From Spirochaetota bacterium (GTDB lineage Bacteria; Spirochaetota; UBA12135; COTS27; JAFLEE01): DNA of 64,000 nucleotides. The stretch lies in contig JAFLEE010000002.1 in the NCBI GenBank assembly GCA_017302015.1, positions 66,301 to 130,300 on the forward strand. The letters are read 5' to 3'. The position numbers and the translations under genes were made by a program. The notes beneath the pieces were generated by a model. That model did no database searches. It saw only the letters and a program-made list of their open reading frames with translations, and was not told where the DNA came from. Positions within the stretch are counted from its first letter, which is position 1. Each line of letters opens with the position of its first letter. Below, piece by piece: positions 54,108 to 62,352 of this stretch.

Positions 54108-54971
54108 GTGGACGACCCCCGCCCCTATTCGCCGGAGTGGATCCGCCGGCGCCTTGAGGCCTCCTCCAAGCGCATCCACCAGGGACTCGGGCAGCATTAC
54201 CTCGTCAATCCGGGCGCCGTCACCGTCATCGCCGAAGCCTGCCGCCGCCTGGCTCCCGGCCCGCTCGTGCTCGAGATCGGCGCGGGCCTCGGCGTCCTCA
54301 CCCACGCGCTCCTGGAGGCGGGCCTCACGGTACGCGCCGTGGAAATCGAGGAGGTCTCGGGGGATATCCTCGCCGACACCCTCGGGAAAACCCATGGCGA
54401 CCGCTTCACGCTGCTGCGCGGCGATTTCCTCGCCATGGAACCCCAGCGGCTCACGGGCGGCCTCGGGCGGGATTTCCTCGTCTGCGGGAATCTCCCCTAT
54501 AATCGCGTGGGCGAGATCCTCCTTCGCTGCCTCGAGGTTTTCGGGGAGGCGCCCCCGGCCCTGGTATTCATGATGCAGCGCGAGGTCGCCCAAAAACTGG
54601 CCTCGCCCCCCGGCCGCCGGGAGTACGGCGCACTGTCGGTGATCTTCCAGGCCCTCTACCTCTTGAAGCCGGTGATGAACCTTGCGCCGGGTTCCTTCCA
54701 TCCGCCGCCGAAGATCGAGAGCACCGTCCTTTCGTTCCTCCCCGAGCGGCGTCCCGGCGACCTCGGGGATTGGCCGCGGTTTTTGAGAGTGGTGCGCGCT
54801 TCATTCGGCCATCGCCGAAAAAAGATCTCGGGCGCGCTGCGCGACTCGGGGCAATTTTCGCCGACGCAACTTTCCGCTTTGAAGGCCAGCCGTCCCGAGC
54901 TGATGGAGAAGCGCGCGGAAAACTTGTCGTGGGGGGAATTCAAATTTCTTAGCGATGGGGTACCCGACTAA
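54108..54971 (+). CDS. rsmA: 16S rRNA dimethyladenosine transferase
   Basis: The enzyme dimethylates two adjacent adenines near the 3' end of 16S rRNA. It has 287 residues from the GTG at 54108. The SAM-binding motif is VLEIGAGLGVLTHALLEAG, the catalytic motif is NLPYN, and FMMQREVAQKLASPPGRREYG and HPPPKIESTV follow as in the family. The usual GQNFL near the N-terminus reads GQHYL here, a minor change. It starts 5 bases after the preceding unknown gene, so it may share its message. No terminator with a T-run is obvious after it. Confidence 0.93.
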   Translation: MDDPRPYSPEWIRRRLEASSKRIHQGLGQHYLVNPGAVTVIAEACRRLAPGPLVLEIGAGLGVLTHALLEAGLTVRAVEIEEVSGDILADTLGKTHGDRFTLLRGDFLAMEPQRLTGGLGRDFLVCGNLPYNRVGEILLRCLEVFGEAPPALVFMMQREVAQKLASPPGRREYGALSVIFQALYLLKPVMNLAPGSFHPPPKIESTVLSFLPERRPGDLGDWPRFLRVVRASFGHRRKKISGALRDSGQFSPTQLSALKASRPELMEKRAENLSWGEFKFLSDGVPD

Positions 54972-55102
54972 GTGTTGAGGCGGCGGCCCGCACGGGCAGC
55001 GTTCCCGACTCAAAAATCGCGCATTTTTCCGGCCCAACCCGATTTCCTTCCCGACGAGCTTCCAAATCGAGACCCATTCCAGGGAAGATCAGGGGAGGAA
55101 AA

Positions 55103-55132
55103 TTGACACATCTTTTTGTCCTATGCGACAAT
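55103..55132 (+). promoter_or_regulatory. Promoter of the tRNA-Lys/tRNA-Glu unit
   Basis: A perfect -35 box TTGACA (55103-55108) and GACAAT (55127-55132) lie 18 bases apart. Transcription would start about 10 bases before tRNA-Lys. The terpenoid operon, whose ATG is 6 bases after tRNA-Glu, may be read from here too. Confidence 0.6.
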
Positions 55133-55147
55133 AGCGGTCAGTAAGTA

Positions 55148-55220
55148 GGGCCGCTAGCTCAGTTGGTAGAGCAATGCCCTTTTAAGGCATGGGTCGATGG
55201 TTCGAATCCATCGCGGCTCA
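55148..55220 (+). tRNA. tRNA-Lys (anticodon TTT)
   Basis: The acceptor stem GGGCCGC (55148-55154) pairs with GCGGCTC (55213-55219), with one G-T pair; the discriminator is A55220. The anticodon loop CTTTTAA gives TTT. The D-arm AGCTCAGTTGGTAGAGC and T-loop TTCGAAT are standard. Length 73 bases. CCA is not encoded. Confidence 0.95.
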
Positions 55221-55227
55221 CTTACAT

Positions 55228-55299
55228 GGCCCCTTCGTCTAAGGGTTAGGACACCAGGTTTTCATCCTGGCAATAGGGGTTCGAATCCCCTAGGGGTCG
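55228..55299 (+). tRNA. tRNA-Glu (anticodon TTC)
   Basis: The acceptor stem GGCCCCT (55228-55234) pairs with AGGGGTC (55292-55298), with one G-T pair; the discriminator is G55299. The anticodon loop TTTTCAT gives TTC. The T-loop reads TTCGAAT. Length 72 bases, no CCA encoded. It is 7 bases after tRNA-Lys. Confidence 0.95.
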
Positions 55300-55305
55300 A
55301 TTCAA

Positions 55306-56349
55306 ATGGCACTTGCGGACGTGGGTCCGAGTTTCCGGTTTTGCGAGCAGATCCTCCCGAAGGTGAGTCGTACCTTCGCGCTTAATATCCGTTTCCTCCG
55401 GGGCCAGACACACCGCGCGGTGCTCGACGCCTACCTGATTTGCCGGATCCTCGATACGGTGGAAGACGCCCCCGACCGCGATGCTTCATTTAAGGCGCCG
55501 CTTCTGAGGGAGTTTCCCCGGTTCCTCCGCGCCCTGCCCGACTCGGACTCGCTGGGGGCCTGGCAGGCGCGGGCCTTGGGCGCCACCATGACCCCCTCGG
55601 AACGGGAACTCCTCTCCCATACCCGCGAGGTGCTCGCGGTCTTCCACACCCTCGCCCCGGGGGTGCGCGACGTCATGGTCGGACCGATCACCCGCATGGC
55701 CGAGGGCATGGCGACGACGGTGGAACGCGTGGCCGGGGTGGGGAAGCCCGTGCAACTCGCGGATACCGCCGATCTCGAGCGCTATTGCTATTTCGTGGCC
55801 GGAACCGTGGGGGAACTCCTCACCGGGCTCTTCCTGGCGAAGGTCGGCTCTTCCCGACGGCGCGAGGCGATGGTGCGCCATCAGGTGGCCTTCGGCCTCG
55901 GCCTGCAACTCACGAATATCCTGAAGGACATCCGCGCCGACCGTGGTCGGGCGTGGTGCTATATCCCCGCCGACGCCCTGGCGAAGGAAGGGTTGGACCT
56001 CGAGACCTTCTGGTCCTGGAAGGAAGGGCCCAAGAATCGCCGCGCCTTGGCGCCGCTTCTGCGGCTGACGGCCGATTCCCTCCGTCGCGCCCTCGACTAT
56101 ACCTTGGCGCTCCCGCCCCGGCGCCTGCGCCTTCGGCTCTTTTGCGCGGTTCCGCTCATGCTGGCGATGGAAACCCTGGCGCTCCTGGCGCCCGGGCTCG
56201 AATCGAGCCGGGGGCCGGTGAAGATCACGCGGGCCCAGGTGCGCGCCGTGCTCCTGCGCGCCCCGCTCTTCTGCGTTTTTTCGCCGCTCCTGGTCCGGTG
56301 GTCCGCCACGCGCTTTCAGGCGATCGAAGCCGCCCTGGAGAAGGCGTGA
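55306..56349 (+). CDS. Squalene synthase-like enzyme
   Basis: The protein has 347 residues and starts at the ATG 6 bases after tRNA-Glu. It is a head-to-head prenyl synthase with both aspartate motifs: YLICRILDTVEDA (Asp50-Asp54) and NILKDIRADRGRAWCYIP (Asp208 and Asp212). RTFALNIRFL and LDTVED are closer to eukaryote-type squalene synthase than to HpnC, HpnD or CrtB. It would join two farnesyl diphosphates and reduce the product to squalene. The next gene overlaps its stop by 4 bases (GTGA). Whether the reductive step occurs cannot be judged by eye. Confidence 0.82.
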   Translation: MALADVGPSFRFCEQILPKVSRTFALNIRFLRGQTHRAVLDAYLICRILDTVEDAPDRDASFKAPLLREFPRFLRALPDSDSLGAWQARALGATMTPSERELLSHTREVLAVFHTLAPGVRDVMVGPITRMAEGMATTVERVAGVGKPVQLADTADLERYCYFVAGTVGELLTGLFLAKVGSSRRREAMVRHQVAFGLGLQLTNILKDIRADRGRAWCYIPADALAKEGLDLETFWSWKEGPKNRRALAPLLRLTADSLRRALDYTLALPPRRLRLRLFCAVPLMLAMETLALLAPGLESSRGPVKITRAQVRAVLLRAPLFCVFSPLLVRWSATRFQAIEAALEKA

Positions 56350-57815
56350 GCCGCCGCGCCCTCGTCATCGGCGCGGGGGTCGGGGGGCTGGCCGTCAGCG
56401 GCCTCCTCGCCCGCGAAGGCTGGGACGTGACGGTGGTGGAGAAGAACCGCGAAAGCGGCGGTCGCCTGGGCCGGCTCTCGCGCAAGGGCTTCCGTTTCGA
56501 CACGGGCGCCACGCTCTTCCTCATGCGCGAAGTCTTCGAAGACCTCTACGCGCGTCTGGGCACGCGGCTGGTCGACCACCTCGACCTCCACCGGATCGAT
56601 CCCCATTGCCGGCTGCAATGGGCCGACGGCACCTCCCTCCATTTGACCGCAGACCTCCTGCGCCTACGGGAAGGCTGCGAGGCCCTGGAGCCCGGCAGCG
56701 GCGGGGCGGTCCTCTCCTTTCTCGCCCGCGGCTGGTTCCTCTACCGCGAATCCATGCGCCACCTCATCGGGCGGGATTTTTCTACGGCGGGCCCATTCCT
56801 CGATCCCCGGCTCTGGCTCCAATTCATCCGGCCGGATACCTGGCGTAATCGGTGGCGCCAAGTCTCCGCCAAGTTCCGCACCGAGAAACTCCGCACCGCC
56901 TTCGCTTGCCAAGACCTCTATATCGGGATGTCGCCCTATCGCGCGCCCGCGATCTATTCGATCATGCCGGCCATGGAACTCCTCGGGGGGCTTTGGGTGC
57001 CGCGGGGCGGGATGTACCGCATCGCGGAGAGCCTGGAATCCATCGCCCGAAGCCATGGGGCGCGGTTCCTCATGGGCACCGGGGTCCGGGAAATTCTCCG
57101 GGAAGGGAAGCGGGCCTGCGGCGTGGCGCTGGAGAACGGGCGCCGCCTCGAAGCCGACCTCGTGGTGGCCAACGCCGACCTCCCCTATGTGCACCAAGAA
57201 CTCCTCGCGGGGCTCAAGCCCCCGAGGCGCCTGGCGCGGATGAAGACCAGTTGCTCCTCCCACACCTTTTATTGGGGGTTCCGAAGGCCGCTTCGGTCCA
57301 TCACGGACCAGCACGGGGTCTTCTTCGGCGCGGATTGGAAGGCGGGCGTCGAATGCCTCACCCCCGGGAAACCCTTCCCGAACGAGCCCCATTTCTACCT
57401 CAATGCCCCCACGCGCCACGATCCCGCCGCGGCGCCCCGGGGCCAAGACGCCCTCATGGTCGTCGTCCCGTGCCCGCCCCTTCCGGCGGAGGTGGGGCGG
57501 CGGGAAATACGGCGTTACGTGCTGGAGCGCCTCTCCGCCCTCGAGGGCCGGCGGATCGAAAAAGACCTGGTCTTCGAGGCCGGCTTCACCCCCAAGGCCT
57601 GGCGCGACAAGTACCACTTGAAAGACGGCGCCATGCTCGGGTCCCTGGACCACCGGCTTTCCCAGATGGGGCCGCTTCGGCCCTCCAATCGCCATGGGCG
57701 GCTGGGGAACCTCTATTTCGTGGGCGGCTCGACGAGGCCGGCCAGCGGGGTGCCCATGGTCGTCCTCTCGGCGATGCTGACGGCGCAGCGTATCGCCAGG
57801 GAGCAGGCGGCATGA
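56346..57815 (+). CDS. CrtI-type FAD-dependent terpene desaturase/oxidase
   Basis: The protein has 489 residues from a GTG that overlaps the previous stop. The N-terminus has the FAD motif LVIGAGVGGLAVSGLLAREGWDVTVVEKN (GxGxxG at 9-14) and ESGGRLGRL. The C-terminus has the CrtI signature NLYFVGGSTRPASGVPMVVLSAMLTAQR. Relatives desaturate or oxidise carotenoids and squalene-derived chains. With two synthase genes beside it, a C30 or C40 carotenoid-like product is likely; whether the substrate is squalene, diapophytoene or phytoene is unknown. It overlaps the next gene by 4 bases (ATGA). Confidence 0.87.
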   Translation: MSRRALVIGAGVGGLAVSGLLAREGWDVTVVEKNRESGGRLGRLSRKGFRFDTGATLFLMREVFEDLYARLGTRLVDHLDLHRIDPHCRLQWADGTSLHLTADLLRLREGCEALEPGSGGAVLSFLARGWFLYRESMRHLIGRDFSTAGPFLDPRLWLQFIRPDTWRNRWRQVSAKFRTEKLRTAFACQDLYIGMSPYRAPAIYSIMPAMELLGGLWVPRGGMYRIAESLESIARSHGARFLMGTGVREILREGKRACGVALENGRRLEADLVVANADLPYVHQELLAGLKPPRRLARMKTSCSSHTFYWGFRRPLRSITDQHGVFFGADWKAGVECLTPGKPFPNEPHFYLNAPTRHDPAAAPRGQDALMVVVPCPPLPAEVGRREIRRYVLERLSALEGRRIEKDLVFEAGFTPKAWRDKYHLKDGAMLGSLDHRLSQMGPLRPSNRHGRLGNLYFVGGSTRPASGVPMVVLSAMLTAQRIAREQAA

Positions 57816-58708
57816 AGACTTGGCGCGACGTCCTCCCTCCCGACTCCGTGGAGCGCCTTCTGGCCGCAAGCCGATCCCCGAAGGCGCCCTATCTGGCCAT
57901 CGCCTCCGCCGCCTGGGCCGACGGGGAGCGCCAAAAGGCCTTCGCCGCCTGCTACAAGCGCATGCGCGAAATGGACGACCTCGTCGACGGGGCGAAAGCC
58001 AAGTCCGCGAACCTGAGCGCCGCCGCGCGGGAGCGTCTGGTGAAGAAGGTTCAGGAGGCCTGCAAGGCCAAGCCGGGCGCCGGGGCCTGGGCGGCGCCCG
58101 CCTGGACGATGAAGGCATGGGCGCGGGCCATGATCTCCGACGTCGGCACGAACGGGTTCAAGACCCTGCGCGATCTTCGGGTCTATAGCGAGGGGGCCGC
58201 GGTGGCGCCGGGGGCCATCTTCCTCCAACTCTGCGGCCATCCCAGCGCCCGGGATGAACGGGCCCTGCGCGACGGGGCCCGGCCGCTTTCGATTTTCTGC
58301 TACCTCGTCCACCTCGCCCGGGACATGGAGGTGGACGGGCGCAATGGGATCTGCAATATGCCCGATGACCTCCTCCATGTCGTGGGCCTCGACCGGGCCA
58401 AATTGCTCCACAGCCTCAAGGCGCCCCATCCGAGCGAGCCCCTGCGGCGCCTCATGGGACGCCTTCGCGCCTGGTCGCTGCGGCGCCAGCGGGAGACCCG
58501 GGCCATGCTCGACCAGTGCCAACCGTTGCTGACGCCCGACGCCGCGTTTTCCCTCGAGGCGGTCTTTACGCTCTACACGCTCATCCTCGTGCTCATGAAT
58601 CCCGGCGGCCCCGATTTCAAGACCGCCTCCCTGACCCCCGAGACCGCGGCGCTCGAGGCGTCGCTGACGGCCCTGCTCGATGGTCCCTGCCCGGCGGCGT
58701 TCGGGTAG
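57812..58708 (+). CDS. Second squalene/phytoene synthase-family protein
   Basis: The protein has 298 residues. Its ATG overlaps the stop of the desaturase gene. Both aspartate motifs are present: MREMDDLVDGA (Asp55-Asp59) and LVHLARDMEVDGRNG (Asp171 and Asp175). It resembles bacterial CrtB/HpnC-type synthases more than the first gene of the operon. In the HpnCDE route two synthase-like proteins and one oxidase make squalene, so this operon could be a variant of that route, or may make squalene and a carotenoid precursor with separate synthases. It ends 32 bases before hisI. Confidence 0.82.
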   Translation: MKTWRDVLPPDSVERLLAASRSPKAPYLAIASAAWADGERQKAFAACYKRMREMDDLVDGAKAKSANLSAAARERLVKKVQEACKAKPGAGAWAAPAWTMKAWARAMISDVGTNGFKTLRDLRVYSEGAAVAPGAIFLQLCGHPSARDERALRDGARPLSIFCYLVHLARDMEVDGRNGICNMPDDLLHVVGLDRAKLLHSLKAPHPSEPLRRLMGRLRAWSLRRQRETRAMLDQCQPLLTPDAAFSLEAVFTLYTLILVLMNPGGPDFKTASLTPETAALEASLTALLDGPCPAAFG

Positions 58709-58729
58709 GGCATCCGCGCTGCTGCAATT

Positions 58730-58735
58730 TATAAT
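58730..58735 (+). promoter_or_regulatory. -10 box five bases before hisI
   Basis: A perfect TATAAT is followed by GGGCC and the hisI ATG. No good -35 box is seen. The message would be leaderless. Confidence 0.45.
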
Positions 58736-58740
58736 GGGCC

Positions 58741-59103
58741 ATGCTGCCCGATTTTTCTAAAGCTCCCGATGGTCTCCTCCCCGCCGTGGCCCAGGATGTG
58801 CGCACCCAGGAGGTGCTCATGGTCGCGTGGGTCAATCGCGAGGCGTTCGAGCACGCGATCAAGACCGGCCGCGCCGCCTATTGGTCGCGTTCGCGCAAGA
58901 GCCTGTGGGTGAAGGGCGACACCTCCGGGCATCTCCAGAAACTCCGCGAGATCTGGGTCGATTGCGACGGAGATTCCATCCTCTACCGCGTGGAGCAGAC
59001 GGGCGCGGCCTGCCACGACGGGTACTTCTCGTGCTTCTACCGACGCCTCGAAAACGGCGCGTGGTCGGTGGAACGGGAGAAGGTCGCGGAGAAACCCTCA
59101 TGA
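58741..59103 (+). CDS. hisI: Phosphoribosyl-AMP cyclohydrolase
   Basis: The enzyme opens the purine ring of phosphoribosyl-AMP in histidine synthesis. It has 120 residues, the normal length of the stand-alone form. The family residues are SRKSLWVKGDTSGH, VDCDGDS, and the zinc/active-site cysteines in DCDGDS, AACHDGYFSCFYR. The HisE half is not fused and no other histidine gene is in the window, which is unusual but seen in some lineages. Its stop overlaps the ATG of the D,D-carboxypeptidase gene in ATGA. Confidence 0.93.
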   Translation: MLPDFSKAPDGLLPAVAQDVRTQEVLMVAWVNREAFEHAIKTGRAAYWSRSRKSLWVKGDTSGHLQKLREIWVDCDGDSILYRVEQTGAACHDGYFSCFYRRLENGAWSVEREKVAEKPS

Positions 59104-59840
59104 ACGGGCCCCGGACGGCCGTCTTGGCCCCGATCCTCCTCCTCGGGCTCTTGCTGCCCCGGCCCGCCTTCGCCGCCCCGGATTCGCTCACCGGCTCCAT
59201 CCCCCCCAAAGACTATCTCAGCGGTAGGTTCGTCCCCTCCGAACACCCGGAACTCTTCGCCCGGGTCCCGGAGGCGCGGTCGATGGGGGGACGGACCCTC
59301 TGGCTGCGCCGCGACGCCCTCGAGGCCTTCTCGCGCATGGCCACCGAGGCCACCCGCGACGGGCTCACCCTCGTCGTCGTCTCGGGATTCCGCAGTTTCG
59401 ACGACCAGAAACGGATTTGGGAGAACAAGTTCCGGCAATTGTTCACCGTCAGCCACCCCGACGCCCGGGAGCGCGCCCAGTACATCCTCCAGTACTCCTC
59501 GATGCCCGGAACCTCCCGCCACCATTGGGGCAGCGACCTCGATGTGAACTCGGTGGAACTTGCCTATTGGGCCAAGCCGGAGGGCCAGCGGCTCTACGGG
59601 TGGCTCCAGCGCAACGGGCCCCGTTTCGGCTTCTACCAGGCCTATTCCGCCGGCCGCAAGACCGGCTACCGCGAGGAGAAATGGCACTATACCTGGCTGC
59701 CCGCCGGTAAGCCCCTCCTCGCACGCTACTTGGATTGCATGGTCGAGCGGGATATCCACGGGTTCGCCGGGAGCGAATTCGCCGAGGCCCTGCGCATCAT
59801 CCCGGATTACGTCGCCGGGGTGAATCCCGCGGTCAAATGA
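59100..59840 (+). CDS. D,D-carboxypeptidase, VanY/LdcB (M15) type
   Basis: The protein has 246 residues. Residues 1-26 are a signal peptide (MNGPRTAVLAPILLLGLLLPRPAFA). The M15 zinc motifs are SRHHWGSDLD (SxHxxGxxxD: Ser139, His141, Asp148) and EKWH (Glu193, His196). VVVSGFRSFDDQKRIW is typical of the family. The enzyme trims D-alanine or related residues from peptidoglycan stem peptides in the periplasm. Translation is coupled to hisI by the 4-base overlap, although the two have no known functional link. Confidence 0.88.
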   Translation: MNGPRTAVLAPILLLGLLLPRPAFAAPDSLTGSIPPKDYLSGRFVPSEHPELFARVPEARSMGGRTLWLRRDALEAFSRMATEATRDGLTLVVVSGFRSFDDQKRIWENKFRQLFTVSHPDARERAQYILQYSSMPGTSRHHWGSDLDVNSVELAYWAKPEGQRLYGWLQRNGPRFGFYQAYSAGRKTGYREEKWHYTWLPAGKPLLARYLDCMVERDIHGFAGSEFAEALRIIPDYVAGVNPAVK

Positions 59841-59846
59841 CCGAAT

Positions 59847-59876
59847 TTGACCCCCCCAACCCCCCGGGAGTATAAT
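59847..59876 (+). promoter_or_regulatory. Promoter of the rpsB operon
   Basis: TTGACC (59847-59852) and a perfect TATAAT (59871-59876) are 18 bases apart. The transcript would have a leader of about 138 bases before rpsB. Confidence 0.8.
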
Positions 59877-59882
59877 TCCGCT

Positions 59883-60020
59883 CCCCGAATCCTTGCTGGA
59901 TGCGGCGGCTGGTGCCCTCCAGCGCACGGACCGGGGAAAACAAACAAATCGGCGGCTTGACGCCCTCCTTCCATGCGAAGGGGGCCCGGGCCGCACAACC
60001 AGCAGCGACCGGAGGCGGTC
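59883..60020 (+). promoter_or_regulatory. rpsB leader region
   Basis: The 138-base untranslated leader contains a GCTGGA...TCCAGC pair near 59894-59924 and ends with GGAGG (60011-60015) 5 bases before the rpsB ATG. Ribosomal protein S2 often controls its own leader; whether this RNA does so is not known. Confidence 0.4.
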
Positions 60021-60890
60021 ATGTCTATTTCGAGCATCGGAATGAAGGATCTCTTGGAAGCCGGGGTGCACTTCGGCCACAAGAGCGCCTCGTGGAACCC
60101 CCGCATGAAGAAGTTCATCTTCATGAAGCGCAAGGGCGTCCACATCATCGACCTCCAGAAGACCCTGGCGCTGGCCGAAGAGGCCTACACCTACGTCAAG
60201 AACGAGGTCGCCAACGGTAAACGCATCCTGTTCGTCGGCACGAAGAAACAGGCGCGCCAGGCCATCGAAGAGGCGGCCGGCCGCTGCGGCCAGTACTACA
60301 TCAGCACGCGCTGGATCGGCGGGCTGCTGACGAACTTCAAGACGGTGAAGGGTTCGCTGGCGAAACTCAAGTACTACGAGACGATCGCCACCAACGACGA
60401 AGAGAAGGCGAAATACAAGAAGAAGCAATTGGGCAAGTTCGAGAAGGAGCGCGTCAAGCTCATGTCGACCTTGGGCGGCATCCGCGAGATGAAGAAGCTC
60501 CCCGACATCCTCTTCGTCGTCGACGCGTTCCACGAGGCCATCGGCATCGCCGAGGCGCGCAAGTCGGGCATCCCCGTGGTCGGCCTCGTCGACACGAACT
60601 CCAACCCCGACACCGTCGACGTCGTGATCCCCGGCAACGACGACGCCATCCGCTCGATCACCCTCTTCGTGAACTACATCGCCGAGGCGGTCATCGAGGG
60701 CCGCGCCATGCTCCCCGACGGCGGCGAAGGCACCGACGCCGCCCCGGCCGAGGCCCCCGCCCCGGCCCCCGCCCCCGTGGAAGCCGCGGCGGCGGAAACG
60801 CCCGCCGAGACCGCCGCCACGACCGCACCCGAGGCCCTCGCCGAGCTCTATGTGAAAGACATGGACGAGCTCGAAAAGAAGAAACGCTAA
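60021..60890 (+). CDS. rpsB: Ribosomal protein S2
   Basis: The protein has 289 residues and starts at the ATG after GGAGG. The N-terminus (MKDLLEAGVHFGHKSASWNPRMKKFIF, within the first 30 residues) and ISTRWIGGLLTNFKTV, plus PVVGLVDTNSNPDTVDVVIPGNDDAIRSI, are classic S2 signatures. The usual length is 230-260 residues; the C-terminal 50 residues are an Ala/Pro-rich tail (PAEAPAPAPAPVEAAAAETP). It opens the rpsB-tsf-frr-uppS-cdsA operon. Confidence 0.97.
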   Translation: MSISSIGMKDLLEAGVHFGHKSASWNPRMKKFIFMKRKGVHIIDLQKTLALAEEAYTYVKNEVANGKRILFVGTKKQARQAIEEAAGRCGQYYISTRWIGGLLTNFKTVKGSLAKLKYYETIATNDEEKAKYKKKQLGKFEKERVKLMSTLGGIREMKKLPDILFVVDAFHEAIGIAEARKSGIPVVGLVDTNSNPDTVDVVIPGNDDAIRSITLFVNYIAEAVIEGRAMLPDGGEGTDAAPAEAPAPAPAPVEAAAAETPAETAATTAPEALAELYVKDMDELEKKKR

Positions 60891-60926
60891 GACCCCCCGC
60901 GCCGGGGGCTCCCCCAAGGATAGAAC

Positions 60927-61763
60927 ATGGCCGACATCTCCACCGAACTCGTCAAGGAACTGCGCGAACTCACCGGCTTGGGCCTCATGGACATCAAGAA
61001 GGCCCTCGCCGAGGCCGGCGGCGACAAAGAGAAGGCGCTCAATACGCTGAAGGAAAAGGGCTTGGCCGTGGCCGTCAAGCGGGCCGACCGCGACGCCCGC
61101 GAGGGCCTCATCGCCATGGCCGGCACGCCCGCGCGCATGGCCATGGTGAAGGTCTCCTGCGAGACCGACTTCGTCGCCAAGACCGACGACTTCAAGAAAC
61201 TCGTCGCCATCGCGGGCGAGGGCTTCATGAAGGAGGGCGAGGGCTTCCTCACCAGCGCCGCGACCAAAGAACTGGTGACCGCCACCATCGGGAAGACCGG
61301 CGAGAAGGTCGAGATCAAGGACGCCGTCTGCTTCGCCCCCGCCGAGGGGTTCGTCGAGAAGTACCTCCACAGCAATAGCAAGGTGGGCGTGCTCATCGAG
61401 ATGAAGTGCCCGGCCGCCGCGGCCTCCAAGCCCGCCATCGCCGAACTGGCCAAAGACCTCTCCATGCACATCGCGGCCATGAACCCGCTCGCGCTCTCCC
61501 CGGCCGACGTCAGCGACGCCGATAAAGAGGAGCAGAAGGCCCTCTTCGTCAAGCAGATGGCCGATTCGGGCAAGCCGCCCGAAGTGCTCGAGAAGATCAT
61601 CGCCGGCAAGCTCGCCAAGCACCTGGCCGACCTCTGCCTGCTCGAGATGCCCTTCGTGAAAGACCCCAAGATCAAGGTGGGCGACCTCGTGAAGAAGGTC
61701 GGCAAGGAAGCCGGCGTCGAGGTCTCCGTGGCGCGCTTCAAGCGCATGCAGATCGGCAAGTAA
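60927..61763 (+). CDS. tsf: Elongation factor Ts
   Basis: The protein has 278 residues, with AAGGA upstream of the ATG. The N-terminal UBA-like part reads LVKELRELTGLGLMDIKKALAEAGGDKEKAL, and MVKVSCETDFVAKTDDF is the standard TDFV motif. It exchanges GDP for GTP on EF-Tu. It follows rpsB by 36 bases, as in most bacteria. The C-terminal dimerisation region is complete. Confidence 0.96.
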   Translation: MADISTELVKELRELTGLGLMDIKKALAEAGGDKEKALNTLKEKGLAVAVKRADRDAREGLIAMAGTPARMAMVKVSCETDFVAKTDDFKKLVAIAGEGFMKEGEGFLTSAATKELVTATIGKTGEKVEIKDAVCFAPAEGFVEKYLHSNSKVGVLIEMKCPAAAASKPAIAELAKDLSMHIAAMNPLALSPADVSDADKEEQKALFVKQMADSGKPPEVLEKIIAGKLAKHLADLCLLEMPFVKDPKIKVGDLVKKVGKEAGVEVSVARFKRMQIGK

Positions 61764-61790
61764 CGCGATTCCTCTCAAGGGGGGGTGACC

Positions 61791-62348
61791 ATGAGCGCCA
61801 AGATCGTCGCGGAACACGAAGACAAGATGAAGAAGGCCCTGGAGACCCTCGCCAAGGAATTCCAGGCCCTGCGAACCGGCCGGGCGACCCCGGCGATCCT
61901 GGAGCACGTGCGCGTGGAGATCTACGGGCAGGTGATGCCGCTCTCGGGGGCCGCCAGCATCTCGGTGCAGGACGCGCGCACGCTCCTGGTGACCGTCTGG
62001 GACGCCGCCAACGTGAAGGCGATCGACGCGGCAATCCGCACCAGCGACCTCAACCTGAACCCCCGCATCGAGGGCAATAAGTTCTTCGTCATGCTCCCCG
62101 AACTCACCAGCGAGCGGCGCAACGAGCTCGTGAAGGTCGTGAAGAAGAAGACCGAAGACATCAAGGTCGTGCTGCGCAATATCCGCCGCGACGCCAACGA
62201 GCGCGTGAAGGAAGAAGAGAAGAAGAAAGAGATCAGCCAGGACGATCTCAAGCGTTTCATGGAGCAGATCCAGAAACTCTGCGACCAGTACTGCGACAAG
62301 AGCGAGCAGGCCGCCGCCGCGAAGACCAAAGAAATCACCGCGATCTGA
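61791..62348 (+). CDS. frr: Ribosome recycling factor
   Basis: The protein has 185 residues, the family standard, starting at the ATG after AGGGGGGGTGACC. Typical motifs are ALRTGRATPAILEHVRVEIYG, LNLNPRIEGNKFFVMLPELTSERRNELVKV and VLRNIRRDANERVKEEEKK in short stretches. It splits the ribosome after termination. It follows tsf by 27 bases; the pyrH gene that normally lies between them is absent. Confidence 0.96.
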   Translation: MSAKIVAEHEDKMKKALETLAKEFQALRTGRATPAILEHVRVEIYGQVMPLSGAASISVQDARTLLVTVWDAANVKAIDAAIRTSDLNLNPRIEGNKFFVMLPELTSERRNELVKVVKKKTEDIKVVLRNIRRDANERVKEEEKKKEISQDDLKRFMEQIQKLCDQYCDKSEQAAAAKTKEITAI

Positions 62349-62352
62349 CACC

